Program-made: the position numbers and the translations under genes | Assembly: GCA_043814315.1 (NCBI GenBank) | Contig: JBDRKE010000010.1 | Coordinates: 69,397-133,396, forward strand | Origin: JBDRKE01 sp043814315 | GTDB lineage: Bacteria > Omnitrophota > Gorgyraeia > Gygaellales > Profunditerraquicolaceae | Direction of reading: 5' to 3' | DNA: 64,000 nucleotides | Shown here: piece by piece, positions 17,371 to 25,507 of the stretch | How the letters are laid out: every line of letters starts with the position of its first letter | How positions within the stretch are numbered: position 1 is the stretch's first letter | Notes under the pieces: model-generated | What the model was told of the DNA's origin: nothing | The model's database searches: none | The model's input: the letters and a program-made list of their open reading frames with translations, nothing else

Positions 17371-18015
17371 TTGATTTTTAAGGAATTCATATTCATATCT
17401 TTACTAAGTCATATCACCCTGTTTAGCCTTTTTAGCCTATCGTTTGGCAACAAAATCCCGGTGGCAGATTATACGGCTGTTTCTTTTTTAGGGCAGCTGC
17501 TGTTTTCTTCGCAGGTAGAGCCTGGCACCCTGACCTTAAATGGCGAAGAGCAGGATTCCGGTAGTTTAAAAACCATCTTCAAAAGAAATTCAGGCAAGAT
17601 ATTATTGAAAGAAAACAGCAAGGGCATTCCTTATGGTTTCGATTATTATTTTAAACCCGCACTGGAGCCTGGCATGACAGCCCCGGGAAAGGCATCCATG
17701 TTCTTAGAGACGGTTTTTACGCCCCCGCCTTTAGTCCGCAAAGATCAGACAGTCATATTCCATCCCATACTGCCTTACAGTTTTCCACTCTATTTCCGAG
17801 ATAGGCAGGTGGCCCACGTTGAACTCATTTTCAAGATAGCGCCGGCCGGCCCGAGGGATTTAGTACTTATAAAAAGAAAGATTTCCTCGGGTAATCTGGA
17901 GGTTGATCTTTTGAGTATGCGTTATATCGGACGCTACCTTTTTATCCAGCAGAAAGGCTTTGTTCCCACCGACTGGCAGACCGTCAAGATTGACCTTTCG
18001 GCGAGGCAGGAGTGA
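17371..18015 (+). CDS. TonB-like energy-transducing protein (putative)
   Basis: 214 residues. An N-terminal hydrophobic anchor (residues ~5-24) is followed by a loop region and a C-terminal domain whose pattern, from VAHVELIFKIAP through SSGNLEVDLLSMRYI to VKIDL, resembles the TonB C-terminal fold. Its place right after ExbB and ExbD supports this. The start is TTG 17371, with AGGAG 8 nt upstream and no good ATG. The central part lacks the usual long Pro-Lys linker, so it would reach a shorter distance than classic TonB. The call rests on position plus a weak domain match. Confidence 0.6.
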   Translation: MIFKEFIFISLLSHITLFSLFSLSFGNKIPVADYTAVSFLGQLLFSSQVEPGTLTLNGEEQDSGSLKTIFKRNSGKILLKENSKGIPYGFDYYFKPALEPGMTAPGKASMFLETVFTPPPLVRKDQTVIFHPILPYSFPLYFRDRQVAHVELIFKIAPAGPRDLVLIKRKISSGNLEVDLLSMRYIGRYLFIQQKGFVPTDWQTVKIDLSARQE

Positions 18016-18016
18016 G

Positions 18017-18238
18017 ATGATCAGCATAGATTTTTCTCTGGCCATCGCTTTATTTAATTTTGTCTTTTTGGCTTTGCTGTTAGCGTTCTGGATATTTAGT
18101 AAAAAGCAAAAGGATAAAGATTTAAGCCTTAATCCCAAATTTATCTGGTTCTGCTCTATCTGCACCTACACCTATGTCAATACGAAAGAGGATGTTATTT
18201 CAACATGCCCACGATGCGGGAATTATAATAAGAGGTAA
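18017..18238 (+). CDS. Small membrane-anchored zinc-ribbon protein
   Basis: 73 residues. One membrane helix (about residues 8-28) is followed by a basic linker and a C-terminal ribbon with CSIC (CxxC) and CPRCG (CxxC), likely binding one zinc ion on the cytoplasmic side. ATG 18017 follows AGGAG and lies just after the stop of the TonB-like gene, so they are probably co-transcribed. I do not recognise a named family. Confidence 0.75.
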   Translation: MISIDFSLAIALFNFVFLALLLAFWIFSKKQKDKDLSLNPKFIWFCSICTYTYVNTKEDVISTCPRCGNYNKR

Positions 18239-18330
18239 GTGAGGGGTCGTAATACCGAGGATTTTATCTCAAGTGTATTTTCAAAAAGTGGAGGGGGATT
18301 AATTCGCAGACGGCTTATTAAAAAAACTAA

Positions 18331-18358
18331 TTGACCCTTATCTTTTTGTTGCTATAAT
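18331..18358 (+). promoter_or_regulatory. Sigma-70-type promoter for pilus locus 1 lead genes
   Basis: TTGACC (18331-18336), a 16-nt spacer and TATAAT (18353-18358). It lies ~67 bp before the start of the winged-helix gene at 18425. Confidence 0.75.
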
Positions 18359-18424
18359 ATTTTCAACAAACAAAGGTAAAAAAGGGAAACGTCAGTATCT
18401 TACAATCGCATGGAGGGATAAAAG

Positions 18425-18631
18425 ATGATTACAGAAATCGGGATCGTAGCCGGCGATATATGGCATTTTTTGGATCAGCACGGAGAAGTCAGCATATCGT
18501 TTCTTGTGCAAGGGTTAGATAAGCCGCGCGATAATGTGCTTATGAGTTTAGGGTGGCTCGCCAGAGAAGGGCATGTGATTGTCCAGCAGGTTGAGGGAGA
18601 ATACAAAATAAGTTTAAGAAAAGATGACTGA
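18425..18631 (+). CDS. Winged-helix protein of the DUF2582 type
   Basis: 68 residues. The whole protein is one small winged helix: GDIWHFLDQHGEVSISFL, then the recognition-type segment DNVLMSLGWLAREGHV and a beta wing. This matches the DUF2582 family, of unknown function. GGAGGG is present upstream of ATG 18425. Its 3' end overlaps the next gene by 8 bp, tying it to a pilin-like gene; whether it regulates the pilus locus is open. Confidence 0.8.
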   Translation: MITEIGIVAGDIWHFLDQHGEVSISFLVQGLDKPRDNVLMSLGWLAREGHVIVQQVEGEYKISLRKDD

Positions 18632-19040
18632 TAAGCCAATGCAAAAAAAGGGCGTATTGCTGCTTATCGTGATTACAACTATAGTGATAGCTGTTATTTT
18701 GAGTAATGTTATCTTAAATATAATGCTTAGTCAAGGCCGCCTGACCACCTATGAGCTCAACCGCATCCAGGCCAAATATGCGTGTATGGCAGGCATAAAC
18801 TGGGGTTACGAAAACCTAAGAAGCGGGAATTGGGCAAAGCCTGCAGCCGGGGCTTGCGATAGAAGGCCTCTTACGGATGCTGCTTTTCCTTCCTCTATCC
18901 GTAGTATTGATGTATATGTGGCATCTCCAGGTGCCGTTTGCCAAGATGCAGGTGGCACCCAGGTTACACAACCTTGCAGTCCTCCTGCCGGAGCCGAGGT
19001 TTGTATTAGTGTCATTTCAGACTATCTTTACACCCCCTAA
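18624..19040 (+). CDS. Minor prepilin-like protein, PilX/GspK type
   Basis: 138 residues. After a basic leader the sequence KKGVLLLIVITTIVIAVILS gives a possible prepilin cleavage after Gly, then a 20-residue hydrophobic helix. The usual Glu at +5 is absent, as in GspK/PilX-type minor pilins that cap the fibre. YACMAGINWGYENLRSG resembles the conserved helix after the membrane span in such proteins. The rest is cysteine-bearing and short. It overlaps the winged-helix gene by 8 bp. Confidence 0.75.
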   Translation: MTDKPMQKKGVLLLIVITTIVIAVILSNVILNIMLSQGRLTTYELNRIQAKYACMAGINWGYENLRSGNWAKPAAGACDRRPLTDAAFPSSIRSIDVYVASPGAVCQDAGGTQVTQPCSPPAGAEVCISVISDYLYTP

Positions 19041-19129
19041 ATATTTCTTAAAATCCTCCCTTAAAAAACTATTATAATCTAAGTAAAACTATTATAAAAT
19101 TATATCATGTAGTATGTATAATTTTATGG

Positions 19130-19235
19130 TTTATACATTCTCAGCCAGAATCCTTCGGCAGGCTCAGGACACTTCGCCGAAGAATAACCATAGCAAACCT
19201 TAGGCTTTAGACCGAGGTACCCGTAGGTTGATTTT
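19130..19235 (+). repeat. Structured repeat element, copy 1 (IS200/IS605-end-like?)
   Basis: Begins TTTATACATTC and ends CGTAGGTTGATTTT, both shared with copy 2 at 48322-48437. The last 50 nt align without gaps to copy 2, with an ACCTT(A)GG/CCGAGGT hairpin and closing AACC/GGTT arms. The middle holds CTTCGGC...GCCGAAG (19153-19182), a palindrome repeated almost identically at 34489-34518. No transposase is nearby. Confidence 0.7.
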
Positions 19236-19277
19236 TCAAATATAAGTAAGTCTAAGTAAATTTATAGCAAAAAATAC

Positions 19278-19306
19278 TTGACAATACTAGAATCTTATGT
19301 TCTAAT
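19278..19306 (+). promoter_or_regulatory. Sigma-70-type promoter for the PilM operon
   Basis: TTGACA (19278-19283), a 17-nt spacer and TCTAAT (19301-19306), about 70 bp before ATG 19378. Confidence 0.75.
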
Positions 19307-19377
19307 TAAGTTCAATATAGTTTATCATGTTTTTTAATAATTTTGCTTTATCTAGTTAGAAACAGGAGTAAAGCCTG

Positions 19378-19578
19378 ATGACGAGATTGATCGATATTAA
19401 TGAATTAGCCGACTATTTACGATTAAAGAAACAGACCATTTATAATTGGCTGCATCAGTCAAAGATTTCTGGTATTAAGGTGGGTGGGGTGTGGAGGTTT
19501 GACCGTAAAGATGTGGATAGTTGGTTGAAAAGCAGAAGGCGATTGTCAAAAGACTTAAAATCCGGAGAAAAGCAATGA
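19378..19578 (+). CDS. Excisionase-family helix-turn-helix DNA-binding protein
   Basis: 66 residues. LIDINELADYLRLKKQTIYNWLHQ is the helix-turn-helix, followed by the wing GIKVGGVWRFDRKDVDSWLKS. This is the HTH_17/excisionase type seen both in mobile elements and as a stand-alone regulator. AGGAG lies 8-10 nt upstream of ATG. The TGA overlaps the pilM start (ATGA), so it is co-translated with pilus genes and may control them; no integrase is nearby, which argues against a prophage origin. Confidence 0.85.
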   Translation: MTRLIDINELADYLRLKKQTIYNWLHQSKISGIKVGGVWRFDRKDVDSWLKSRRRLSKDLKSGEKQ

Positions 19579-21143
19579 GTTCGTTAGGAATATATTTTGG
19601 CCCTAAGTTGATAAAGATTGTGGAATGCCAAGGCCACAATCTCAAAAATGTCACCCAGATTCATCAGTCGACAATCTCTGCGGGAGAATTGGAAGAAAAA
19701 GTCCCCGCTGAAGTTAAAACCATTGAATTCGTCGCTCTTTTTAAAGATGAGCTGCGAAGAAACAAAATTGAAGCCAAACAGGCCACGCTCTCTCTTTCCG
19801 GAAGGGATTTGATTATTCGGACCTTTGAGATACCCATGATTCCGCGCGAAGAAATAGAAAGCGCCGTAAATTTTGAAGCCAAAAAATACATCCCCTTTAA
19901 AGTCGAAGAACTGGTAACGGATTTTCAGCTAAAATTTGACAAGTCCAGCCGTACAAATCTGGTTCTTTTTATGGGGTTAAAAAAAGAGACTTTAGATAAA
20001 TATGTTTCTATTCTTAATCAGTTGAACATCAAGATTCATGCCATCGAATATTCGGCTTTTAGCATGATAAGATGTTTGAAGCTTAGCGGCTTAAGCGATA
20101 GAGGAACTATAGGGATTTTGGGTGCTGACCTGACAGGGGAGGATGAGGTTAATTTTACGGTTTTGGAAGATGGTTTTCCGCTGTTTAGCCGGGATATTTC
20201 TTTGGCAGGAGGACCTGAAAGCTTAGGCAGGCTAAAAGAGACAGGGCCGTTGGAAGCTTTAGAAAAGCTTAAGACGGAGATCCATGTTTCTTTAGATTAC
20301 TACAACCGTAAATACCCCACCAAAAATATCAAGAAAATATTTCTTATTTCCGACCCTGATAATCGCCTGGAATTGGAAGCGTTTATTAAGGAAACGGGTT
20401 TATTGGTTCAATTTGTTAATACGTCTAAATACTCGAAGGAATCCCCGGCTTACTCTTTAAGTTTTTTAAAAGCCTACAGCAGTTCTTTATCTAAAACGAT
20501 AAGGCTGTTGCTGAAGGTCAATCTATTAGCAGCAAAAGAAAAGTTAAAATTAGCAAAAGAAAAAGCTGTTTTCAAGGAGAGGCTTTCCCTATTTGAGAAC
20601 TTAAGGCTGGATTATAGAGTCCTTTTTCTGGGCCTCTTGTTATGCGTGGGCGCTTACGGTTACGGCGTTTATCAAATGCAACCTTTACGTAAGGACCTTG
20701 TTGATATCCATTCCAGAAGATTGGCGGTTTCCAGCGTAAATGCAGGCGGCACTCAAGAAGAATTAACCGATGCCGCTGTCCAGGCTAAAAGGAGGCTTGG
20801 GTCCTTGGAAAACCTTATTAAGGGGCAAGTGTATCTTACGGAAATATTTAATATCCTGCCCCAGGATCTCCCCAGGGGCCTATGGTTCACTAATTTTTCT
20901 CTTGGCAAGAAAGAGGAAACGGGAACCGAGCTTATCCTGGGAGGCAGGGTGGATCTGGGGGATAGCGATGAAGAATTCAAGACCGTAAACGATTTTCTTT
21001 CGAACCTGGAAAGACGCACGGAATTCGTCAAATACTTTAAACAGGTCAGCCTCATCTCCTTAGAGAATGTACAATTAGCGAATGAGCTCTATCCGTATAC
21101 CCAGTTTGTCATTTCTTGTAAAAGTTATTCGACTGAGGAATAG
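19575..21143 (+). CDS. Fused PilM-PilN type IV pilus/type II secretion assembly protein
   Basis: 522 residues. Residues 1-~325 match PilM, an actin-like ATPase fold: LGIYFGPKLIKIVEC at the start, AVNFEAKKYIPFKVEEL, and GILGADL. A membrane helix follows at ~350-370 (YRVLFLGLLLCVGAYGYGVY), then a PilN-like periplasmic domain (LTEIFNILPQDLPRGLWFTNFSL... FLSNLERR). This resembles GspL in layout. ATG 19575 overlaps the upstream stop and has GGAG 8-9 nt upstream; a longer frame from 19521 lies inside the previous gene. Locus 2 encodes the same two parts as separate genes (41983 and 43054). Confidence 0.85.
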   Translation: MSSLGIYFGPKLIKIVECQGHNLKNVTQIHQSTISAGELEEKVPAEVKTIEFVALFKDELRRNKIEAKQATLSLSGRDLIIRTFEIPMIPREEIESAVNFEAKKYIPFKVEELVTDFQLKFDKSSRTNLVLFMGLKKETLDKYVSILNQLNIKIHAIEYSAFSMIRCLKLSGLSDRGTIGILGADLTGEDEVNFTVLEDGFPLFSRDISLAGGPESLGRLKETGPLEALEKLKTEIHVSLDYYNRKYPTKNIKKIFLISDPDNRLELEAFIKETGLLVQFVNTSKYSKESPAYSLSFLKAYSSSLSKTIRLLLKVNLLAAKEKLKLAKEKAVFKERLSLFENLRLDYRVLFLGLLLCVGAYGYGVYQMQPLRKDLVDIHSRRLAVSSVNAGGTQEELTDAAVQAKRRLGSLENLIKGQVYLTEIFNILPQDLPRGLWFTNFSLGKKEETGTELILGGRVDLGDSDEEFKTVNDFLSNLERRTEFVKYFKQVSLISLENVQLANELYPYTQFVISCKSYSTEE

Positions 21144-21147
21144 CCCT

Positions 21148-21654
21148 ATGGATGCATTTGAATTCATGACCAAGCATAAAAATAGAATTTTCAATCTTTT
21201 ATTTTTCGCCTTATCTCTTTTTATTGCCGGCAAGATTTATAATAAGCAACTCAGAGAGGTGGATCTATTAATCGAAAAGAAGAATTTGGAATCGAAAAGA
21301 AATGAAATATTGGAAAGCATCAGCAGCACCGAGAAAAAAATCGATGCCTATAAGAATCTCTTGGAGAGAAGAGACGTAAGCAATGTTATAAACACCATAA
21401 GCGATATTGCCAGCGCAACGGACGTTAGCATCACCTCCATGAGGCCTAACCATCAAGAAAAATATCCTGAATACGTTAAGATTCCTTATAAATTGGAACT
21501 GGCGACTGAAAGTTATCATAACCTGGGCCGTTTTCTAAGCCGCCTGGAGAGCCATGAGGACGTTTTTATGGTGGATTCTATTGATATAAGGACACAGGAA
21601 CGCTCTGATGGATTAAAGGCCGCTTTAACCTTAAATTTAGTTGTATATAAATAA
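21148..21654 (+). CDS. pilO: PilO-like pilus assembly protein
   Basis: 168 residues: one N-terminal membrane helix (~residues 13-30), a charged coiled coil (LLIEKKNLESKRNEILESISS) and a C-terminal ferredoxin-like domain with LGRFLSRLESHEDVFMVDSI. This is the PilO/GspM layout. It would pair with the PilN half of the upstream fusion to link the cytoplasmic motor to the secretin. ATG 21148 follows GAGGAA by 8 nt and sits 4 nt after the upstream stop. Confidence 0.8.
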   Translation: MDAFEFMTKHKNRIFNLLFFALSLFIAGKIYNKQLREVDLLIEKKNLESKRNEILESISSTEKKIDAYKNLLERRDVSNVINTISDIASATDVSITSMRPNHQEKYPEYVKIPYKLELATESYHNLGRFLSRLESHEDVFMVDSIDIRTQERSDGLKAALTLNLVVYK

Positions 21655-21658
21655 CCTT

Positions 21659-22204
21659 ATGGTACAAAATCTCATACTTGGCCGCATAAAAGGCTTAAGA
21701 TTCAAAGGAGAGGGAATTTTTCTAATGATATTTGTCTTGACGGTAGGAGGCTTAATCGGGAGAGATTCATTGGCTGCCTCCGCAACTTATGAGGAGATTC
21801 AGGAATTAGAGAAAGATGAAAACATTTCTCCTCCTGCGCGTATCGAAAGGCCCGTTGTCGAATATCGGTCAGGACACTTAAAGGATCCTTTTCAGCGGTT
21901 CAGGAGCAGCAAAAGGACGCAAGGCCCGCAAGACGCCACAGAAGCTAAATCCGCTAAAAAGAAAAGACCCCTTCCGCCTTTGGAGATTCAAGGGGTAGTC
22001 TGGGGAGGGATTTTTCCTCAAGCCGTCGTTGATAATAAAGTTGTAAAAGTTGGAGATACCATAAAGCTTGAGCAGGCGCAAGAAGAGATAAGAATTATCA
22101 GTATCGATAAAGAAGGGATAACGGTATCTTTCGATGAGCAAAATTATAAATTGTCAGCTCCGGCAGGAGGCGACACTTCTTTCAAAATACCTTCAGGAGG
22201 ATAA
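21659..22204 (+). CDS. PilP/GspC-like periplasmic linker protein
   Basis: About 181 residues. A hydrophobic signal or anchor (IFLMIFVLTVGGLIGRDSLAAS, residues ~20-41) is followed by a Lys/Pro-rich linker and a small beta domain, PLEIQGVVWGGIFPQAVVDNK..., the homology region fold of PilP/GspC that contacts the secretin. Starts are uncertain: ATG 21659 has a weak site; ATG 21725 is preceded by AAGGAGAGGG at a long distance. The secretin gene begins 2 nt after its stop, preceded by AGGAGG. Confidence 0.75.
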   Translation: MVQNLILGRIKGLRFKGEGIFLMIFVLTVGGLIGRDSLAASATYEEIQELEKDENISPPARIERPVVEYRSGHLKDPFQRFRSSKRTQGPQDATEAKSAKKKRPLPPLEIQGVVWGGIFPQAVVDNKVVKVGDTIKLEQAQEEIRIISIDKEGITVSFDEQNYKLSAPAGGDTSFKIPSGG

Positions 22205-22205
22205 A

Positions 22206-23783
22206 ATGAAAAAAATCTTTAGGCTGGGTGTATCTTTTTTTATGGTGATTTTTTACCTGTTCCTTCCTAAGCTGAATGCTTATCCAGAGGCCCCTTTGCT
22301 GGAGGCGGATAGTCCTGCGGAAATCTCCATGGATTTCAAGGACGCCAACCTCAAGGATGTCTTAAAAGTATTTTCTATCCAGTCCGGCATGAATTTTATC
22401 TCTTCTGAAGCCGTGCAAGACAGGAAGATAACCCTCTATCTGGATAAGGTCCCTATCGAACAGGCTATGGATAAACTGTTTAAAGCCAACAATCTTTCCT
22501 ATGAATATTACAGGGATTCCAATATATTTATCGTTAAGGAATGGGGAAAATTACAGATTGAAACCCAAACCCGCGTATTTTATCTTAAGCACGCGACGGT
22601 TTCCACCTCTTCTTTAAAACAGGAGATGCACGATATTCTGGTCAGTCAAGATAGCGGTGGAAATGCTGGTGCAGGAAAATGGAAGCAGGAAGAGGCTGCC
22701 GGCATTTCGACGGTCATCAAAAAGTTACTTTCTGACGCAGGCTCCATGATTGAAGATTATCGCACCAACAGTCTTATTATTACGGATACACCCCAACGGT
22801 TGCAGGTTATTGCCGGGGTCATTGCTTCCCTGGATGTGCCTGTTCCGCAGGTCCTCTTGGAAGTGGAGATGTTAGATGTCAGTAAGAATAGCGTGGATAA
22901 ATTAGGATTGAAATGGCCTACGACATTAGCGCAGTTGACCGTACCCGGATCCCGTATGACTTCGTTTCCTTTCTCGGGAAATAAAGGAACCTCAGGAAAT
23001 AGCTATACTATTGATCCCAATGAGGGTGCTTTCGGAGGTCCGGGCGACGGATGGGATTTTCCAGCGTGGGGGGCGTCTCATTTCGGTCCGTCAATTCTCA
23101 CTATTATAGGCACAACCCTGACCCTGGATTTTTTAAGAACCCAAACCGACACCAAATTTTTGGCTCGGCCCCGGATCCTGACCTTGAATAATGAAACCGC
23201 GGAGATCCGCATTGCTACGAATGAATCCATCGGCGTAACCACTACCACTACTTCTGCCGGAGGGAACACCGGTTCATCCACAGCCGAGGCAGAAAGAGTA
23301 GAAACCGGGGTGATTTTAAGAGTAACGCCTCAGATCAATCTGGAGACCGGCGAAATCACCATGTTTATTTACCCTAAAGTTTCAGAGGCCGTGCAAGGAA
23401 GCACGATAACCAGCGGAGGTCAGACAAGCAGATTCAGGGATCCGGAAGTGCGCAGCACCAAGTCTTTGGTAAAGGTTAAGGATGGGGAAACGATTGTTAT
23501 CGGCGGGCTTCTGCGCGATGAATTCAGCCAGGTTACGGAAAAATTACCCATTTTAGGGGATCTCCCCTTTATAGGGGCCTTATTCAGGCATAAGGGAGGC
23601 GATAGCGATAAGAATAAACAACGCGAACTGCTTGTTTTTATTACGCCTCATATCATGAAAGATTCGGAAATAAAACTTGTTCAAAGGGAGCAAGTAAAGT
23701 TGTCTGGCAGGGAGCAGAGTACGATTTCAGCACTGAGTCGAGAGGTGGCTATCAATTCCAGCATGAACCGTTTTGATCAATAA
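22206..23783 (+). CDS. Secretin (PilQ/GspD family), locus 1
   Basis: 525 residues. A signal peptide (KKIFRLGVSFFMVIFYLFLP) precedes an STN-type N0 domain (ISMDFKDANLKDVLKVF), an N1-type domain with LIITDTPQRLQVI, and the C-terminal secretin barrel (GVILRVTPQINLETGEI, TIVIGGLLRDEFSQ, LPILGDLPFIGALF). It forms the outer-membrane ring through which pili or secreted proteins pass. AGGAGGATAAA precedes ATG 22206; a longer frame overlaps the previous gene and lacks such a site. Confidence 0.93.
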   Translation: MKKIFRLGVSFFMVIFYLFLPKLNAYPEAPLLEADSPAEISMDFKDANLKDVLKVFSIQSGMNFISSEAVQDRKITLYLDKVPIEQAMDKLFKANNLSYEYYRDSNIFIVKEWGKLQIETQTRVFYLKHATVSTSSLKQEMHDILVSQDSGGNAGAGKWKQEEAAGISTVIKKLLSDAGSMIEDYRTNSLIITDTPQRLQVIAGVIASLDVPVPQVLLEVEMLDVSKNSVDKLGLKWPTTLAQLTVPGSRMTSFPFSGNKGTSGNSYTIDPNEGAFGGPGDGWDFPAWGASHFGPSILTIIGTTLTLDFLRTQTDTKFLARPRILTLNNETAEIRIATNESIGVTTTTTSAGGNTGSSTAEAERVETGVILRVTPQINLETGEITMFIYPKVSEAVQGSTITSGGQTSRFRDPEVRSTKSLVKVKDGETIVIGGLLRDEFSQVTEKLPILGDLPFIGALFRHKGGDSDKNKQRELLVFITPHIMKDSEIKLVQREQVKLSGREQSTISALSREVAINSSMNRFDQ

Positions 23784-23785
23784 CC

Positions 23786-25507
23786 ATGCCGAAAGACAGA
23801 TATTTAAGATTAGGGGAACTCCTCATTAAAGAGGGGCTGATCAATACCGGTCAGTTAGAAAAAGCCATCAGCGCCCAAAGGCACGAGGGTGGCCGATTAG
23901 GAGAGGTTTTGGTCAGGTTGGGGTTTATCAGGGAGGACCAGGTCGTTGCTGTTCTGGGCAAGCAACTTAATATTCCTTATTTTTCTTTGGGCACGGGGAT
24001 GTTAAAACCCGCCATGGATCAGGGGCTGGAACGCCTCATCTCCGAGGATTTTGCCCTTAAGAATTCAGTCCTTCCCTTATCGCGCACCTTAAGGTCTATT
24101 ACCGTGGCGATGTCCGACCCCCTGGACCTTATCCTGGTTGATAATTTGAGAAAATTGACGGGGTGCGAAATCAATCCTGTCATTGCCACCAAATCCGATA
24201 TCGCTAAAGCCGTCGAGGCCTTTTATGGGAAGTCCGCTATGCTGAAAGAGGCGGTGGAGGCCAGTTATGACCTTTCCAAAGTCGAAGCGCCATCGGGTGA
24301 CGCGGAAACCGCTGACCAGGAGCTCTCACTCGATAAATTAATTGCCCGCGCTGAAGAGGCTCCGGTGGTGAAATTGGTAGATTTGATCGTGCGTCAGGCG
24401 ATTGATGAAAGGGCTTCGGATATCCATATCGAGCCGTTCAAAGACAGGATTTCGCTTCGGTATCGAGTCGACGGCAAGCTCTATGAGATTCCTCCTCCGG
24501 CCAAACACCTGCACATGCCGATTATATCGCGCGTCAAAATTTTGTCAAAATTAGATATTGCGGAGAAGCGGCTTCCGCAAGACGGTGCCTTCTTAGTCAG
24601 GATAAACGAAAAACCGATAGATATAAGAGTTTCCACCATACCCACCATCTATGGGGAGAAGGTCGTTATGAGAATACTGGATAGGAGCGCCGTAGTTTTG
24701 GATATTAATGTTTTAGGGTTCGGCCCCAAACAACTGGAAGACATGCGCCGCTCGATCAATGCTCCTTACGGACTGGTATTCTTAACCGGGCCTACGGGTA
24801 GCGGGAAAACCACGACCCTTTACGCCATATTAAACGAAATAAAAAATCCCACAAAAAACATAGTGACTGTCGAGGATCCGGTCGAATACAAATTAGAAGG
24901 CATTAATCAAGTCCAGGTCAAGCCTGAGATCGGGCTTACCTTTGCTGCGGCACTGCGCAGTTTCTTAAGGCAGGACCCGGATATCATGTTAGTCGGCGAG
25001 GTAAGGGATTTAGAAACGGCAGAGATTTGCATCCGTTCTGCTTTAACCGGACACCTCGTGCTAAGCACACTGCACACTAATGATGCGCCTTCAGCCGTGA
25101 ACCGCCTCATGGATATCGGCATTGAGCCTTACATGCTGGCGCCATCTTTACTGTGCGTAGTGGGGCAGCGTCTCTTAAGGAAACTTTGCCCTGAATGCAA
25201 AGAGGCTTATGAGCCCGCCCAGGAAGAGCGTGACAGCGTAAAGTTAAAAGCAGATTTGATCTACCGGCCGAAAGGCTGTACGAAGTGCAACAATACGGGG
25301 TTTAACGGCCGGGTCTGTATCGCCGAGGTTATGATAGTCAACCAGGAGATTCAGGACTTGATTAACCAGAAGGCGCCTTTTCAGAAAACAAGGGCTGCCG
25401 CCAAGGCGCACGGGATGGAGACGCTTTATGAATCGGCCATAAAGAAGGTCGAACAGGGGGTTACCTCCCTTGAAGAGGCCCTTTCAGTTACGCTGGGTGC
25501 TGATTAA
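23786..25507 (+). CDS. pilB: PilB/GspE-type assembly ATPase
   Basis: 573 residues. The N-terminal MshE/GspE_N domain (~1-160) may bind c-di-GMP or the platform. The core has RASDIHIEPF, Walker A GPTGSGKTTTLYAIL (~residue 333), the aspartate box, Walker B DPDIMLVGEVRDLETAEI and the histidine box LSTLHTNDAPSA. A tetracysteine zinc site follows (CPEC...CTKC). These are hallmarks of extension ATPases rather than PilT. It is the only such ATPase gene in the window, so it may also serve locus 2. Confidence 0.95.
   Translation: MPKDRYLRLGELLIKEGLINTGQLEKAISAQRHEGGRLGEVLVRLGFIREDQVVAVLGKQLNIPYFSLGTGMLKPAMDQGLERLISEDFALKNSVLPLSRTLRSITVAMSDPLDLILVDNLRKLTGCEINPVIATKSDIAKAVEAFYGKSAMLKEAVEASYDLSKVEAPSGDAETADQELSLDKLIARAEEAPVVKLVDLIVRQAIDERASDIHIEPFKDRISLRYRVDGKLYEIPPPAKHLHMPIISRVKILSKLDIAEKRLPQDGAFLVRINEKPIDIRVSTIPTIYGEKVVMRILDRSAVVLDINVLGFGPKQLEDMRRSINAPYGLVFLTGPTGSGKTTTLYAILNEIKNPTKNIVTVEDPVEYKLEGINQVQVKPEIGLTFAAALRSFLRQDPDIMLVGEVRDLETAEICIRSALTGHLVLSTLHTNDAPSAVNRLMDIGIEPYMLAPSLLCVVGQRLLRKLCPECKEAYEPAQEERDSVKLKADLIYRPKGCTKCNNTGFNGRVCIAEVMIVNQEIQDLINQKAPFQKTRAAAKAHGMETLYESAIKKVEQGVTSLEEALSVTLGAD

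Larger units (their letters stand above)
19041..19377. other. AT-rich intergenic region with a repeat element and a promoter
   Basis: No gene is seen in these 337 bp. 19060-19130 is very AT-rich with repeated ACTATTATAA. A structured ~106-bp element occupies 19130-19235 and a promoter lies at 19278-19306, both listed separately. Confidence 0.8.

Noticed and set aside
19521..19574. Upstream extension of the fused PilM-PilN protein
   Set aside because: The extra residues come from reading the helix-turn-helix gene in another frame; ATG 19575 overlaps that gene's stop and starts at the conserved PilM N terminus.
19378..19578. Prophage or integrated element marked by an excisionase
   Set aside because: No integrase, phage structural gene or direct-repeat attachment site is present; the gene is co-translated with pilus genes.
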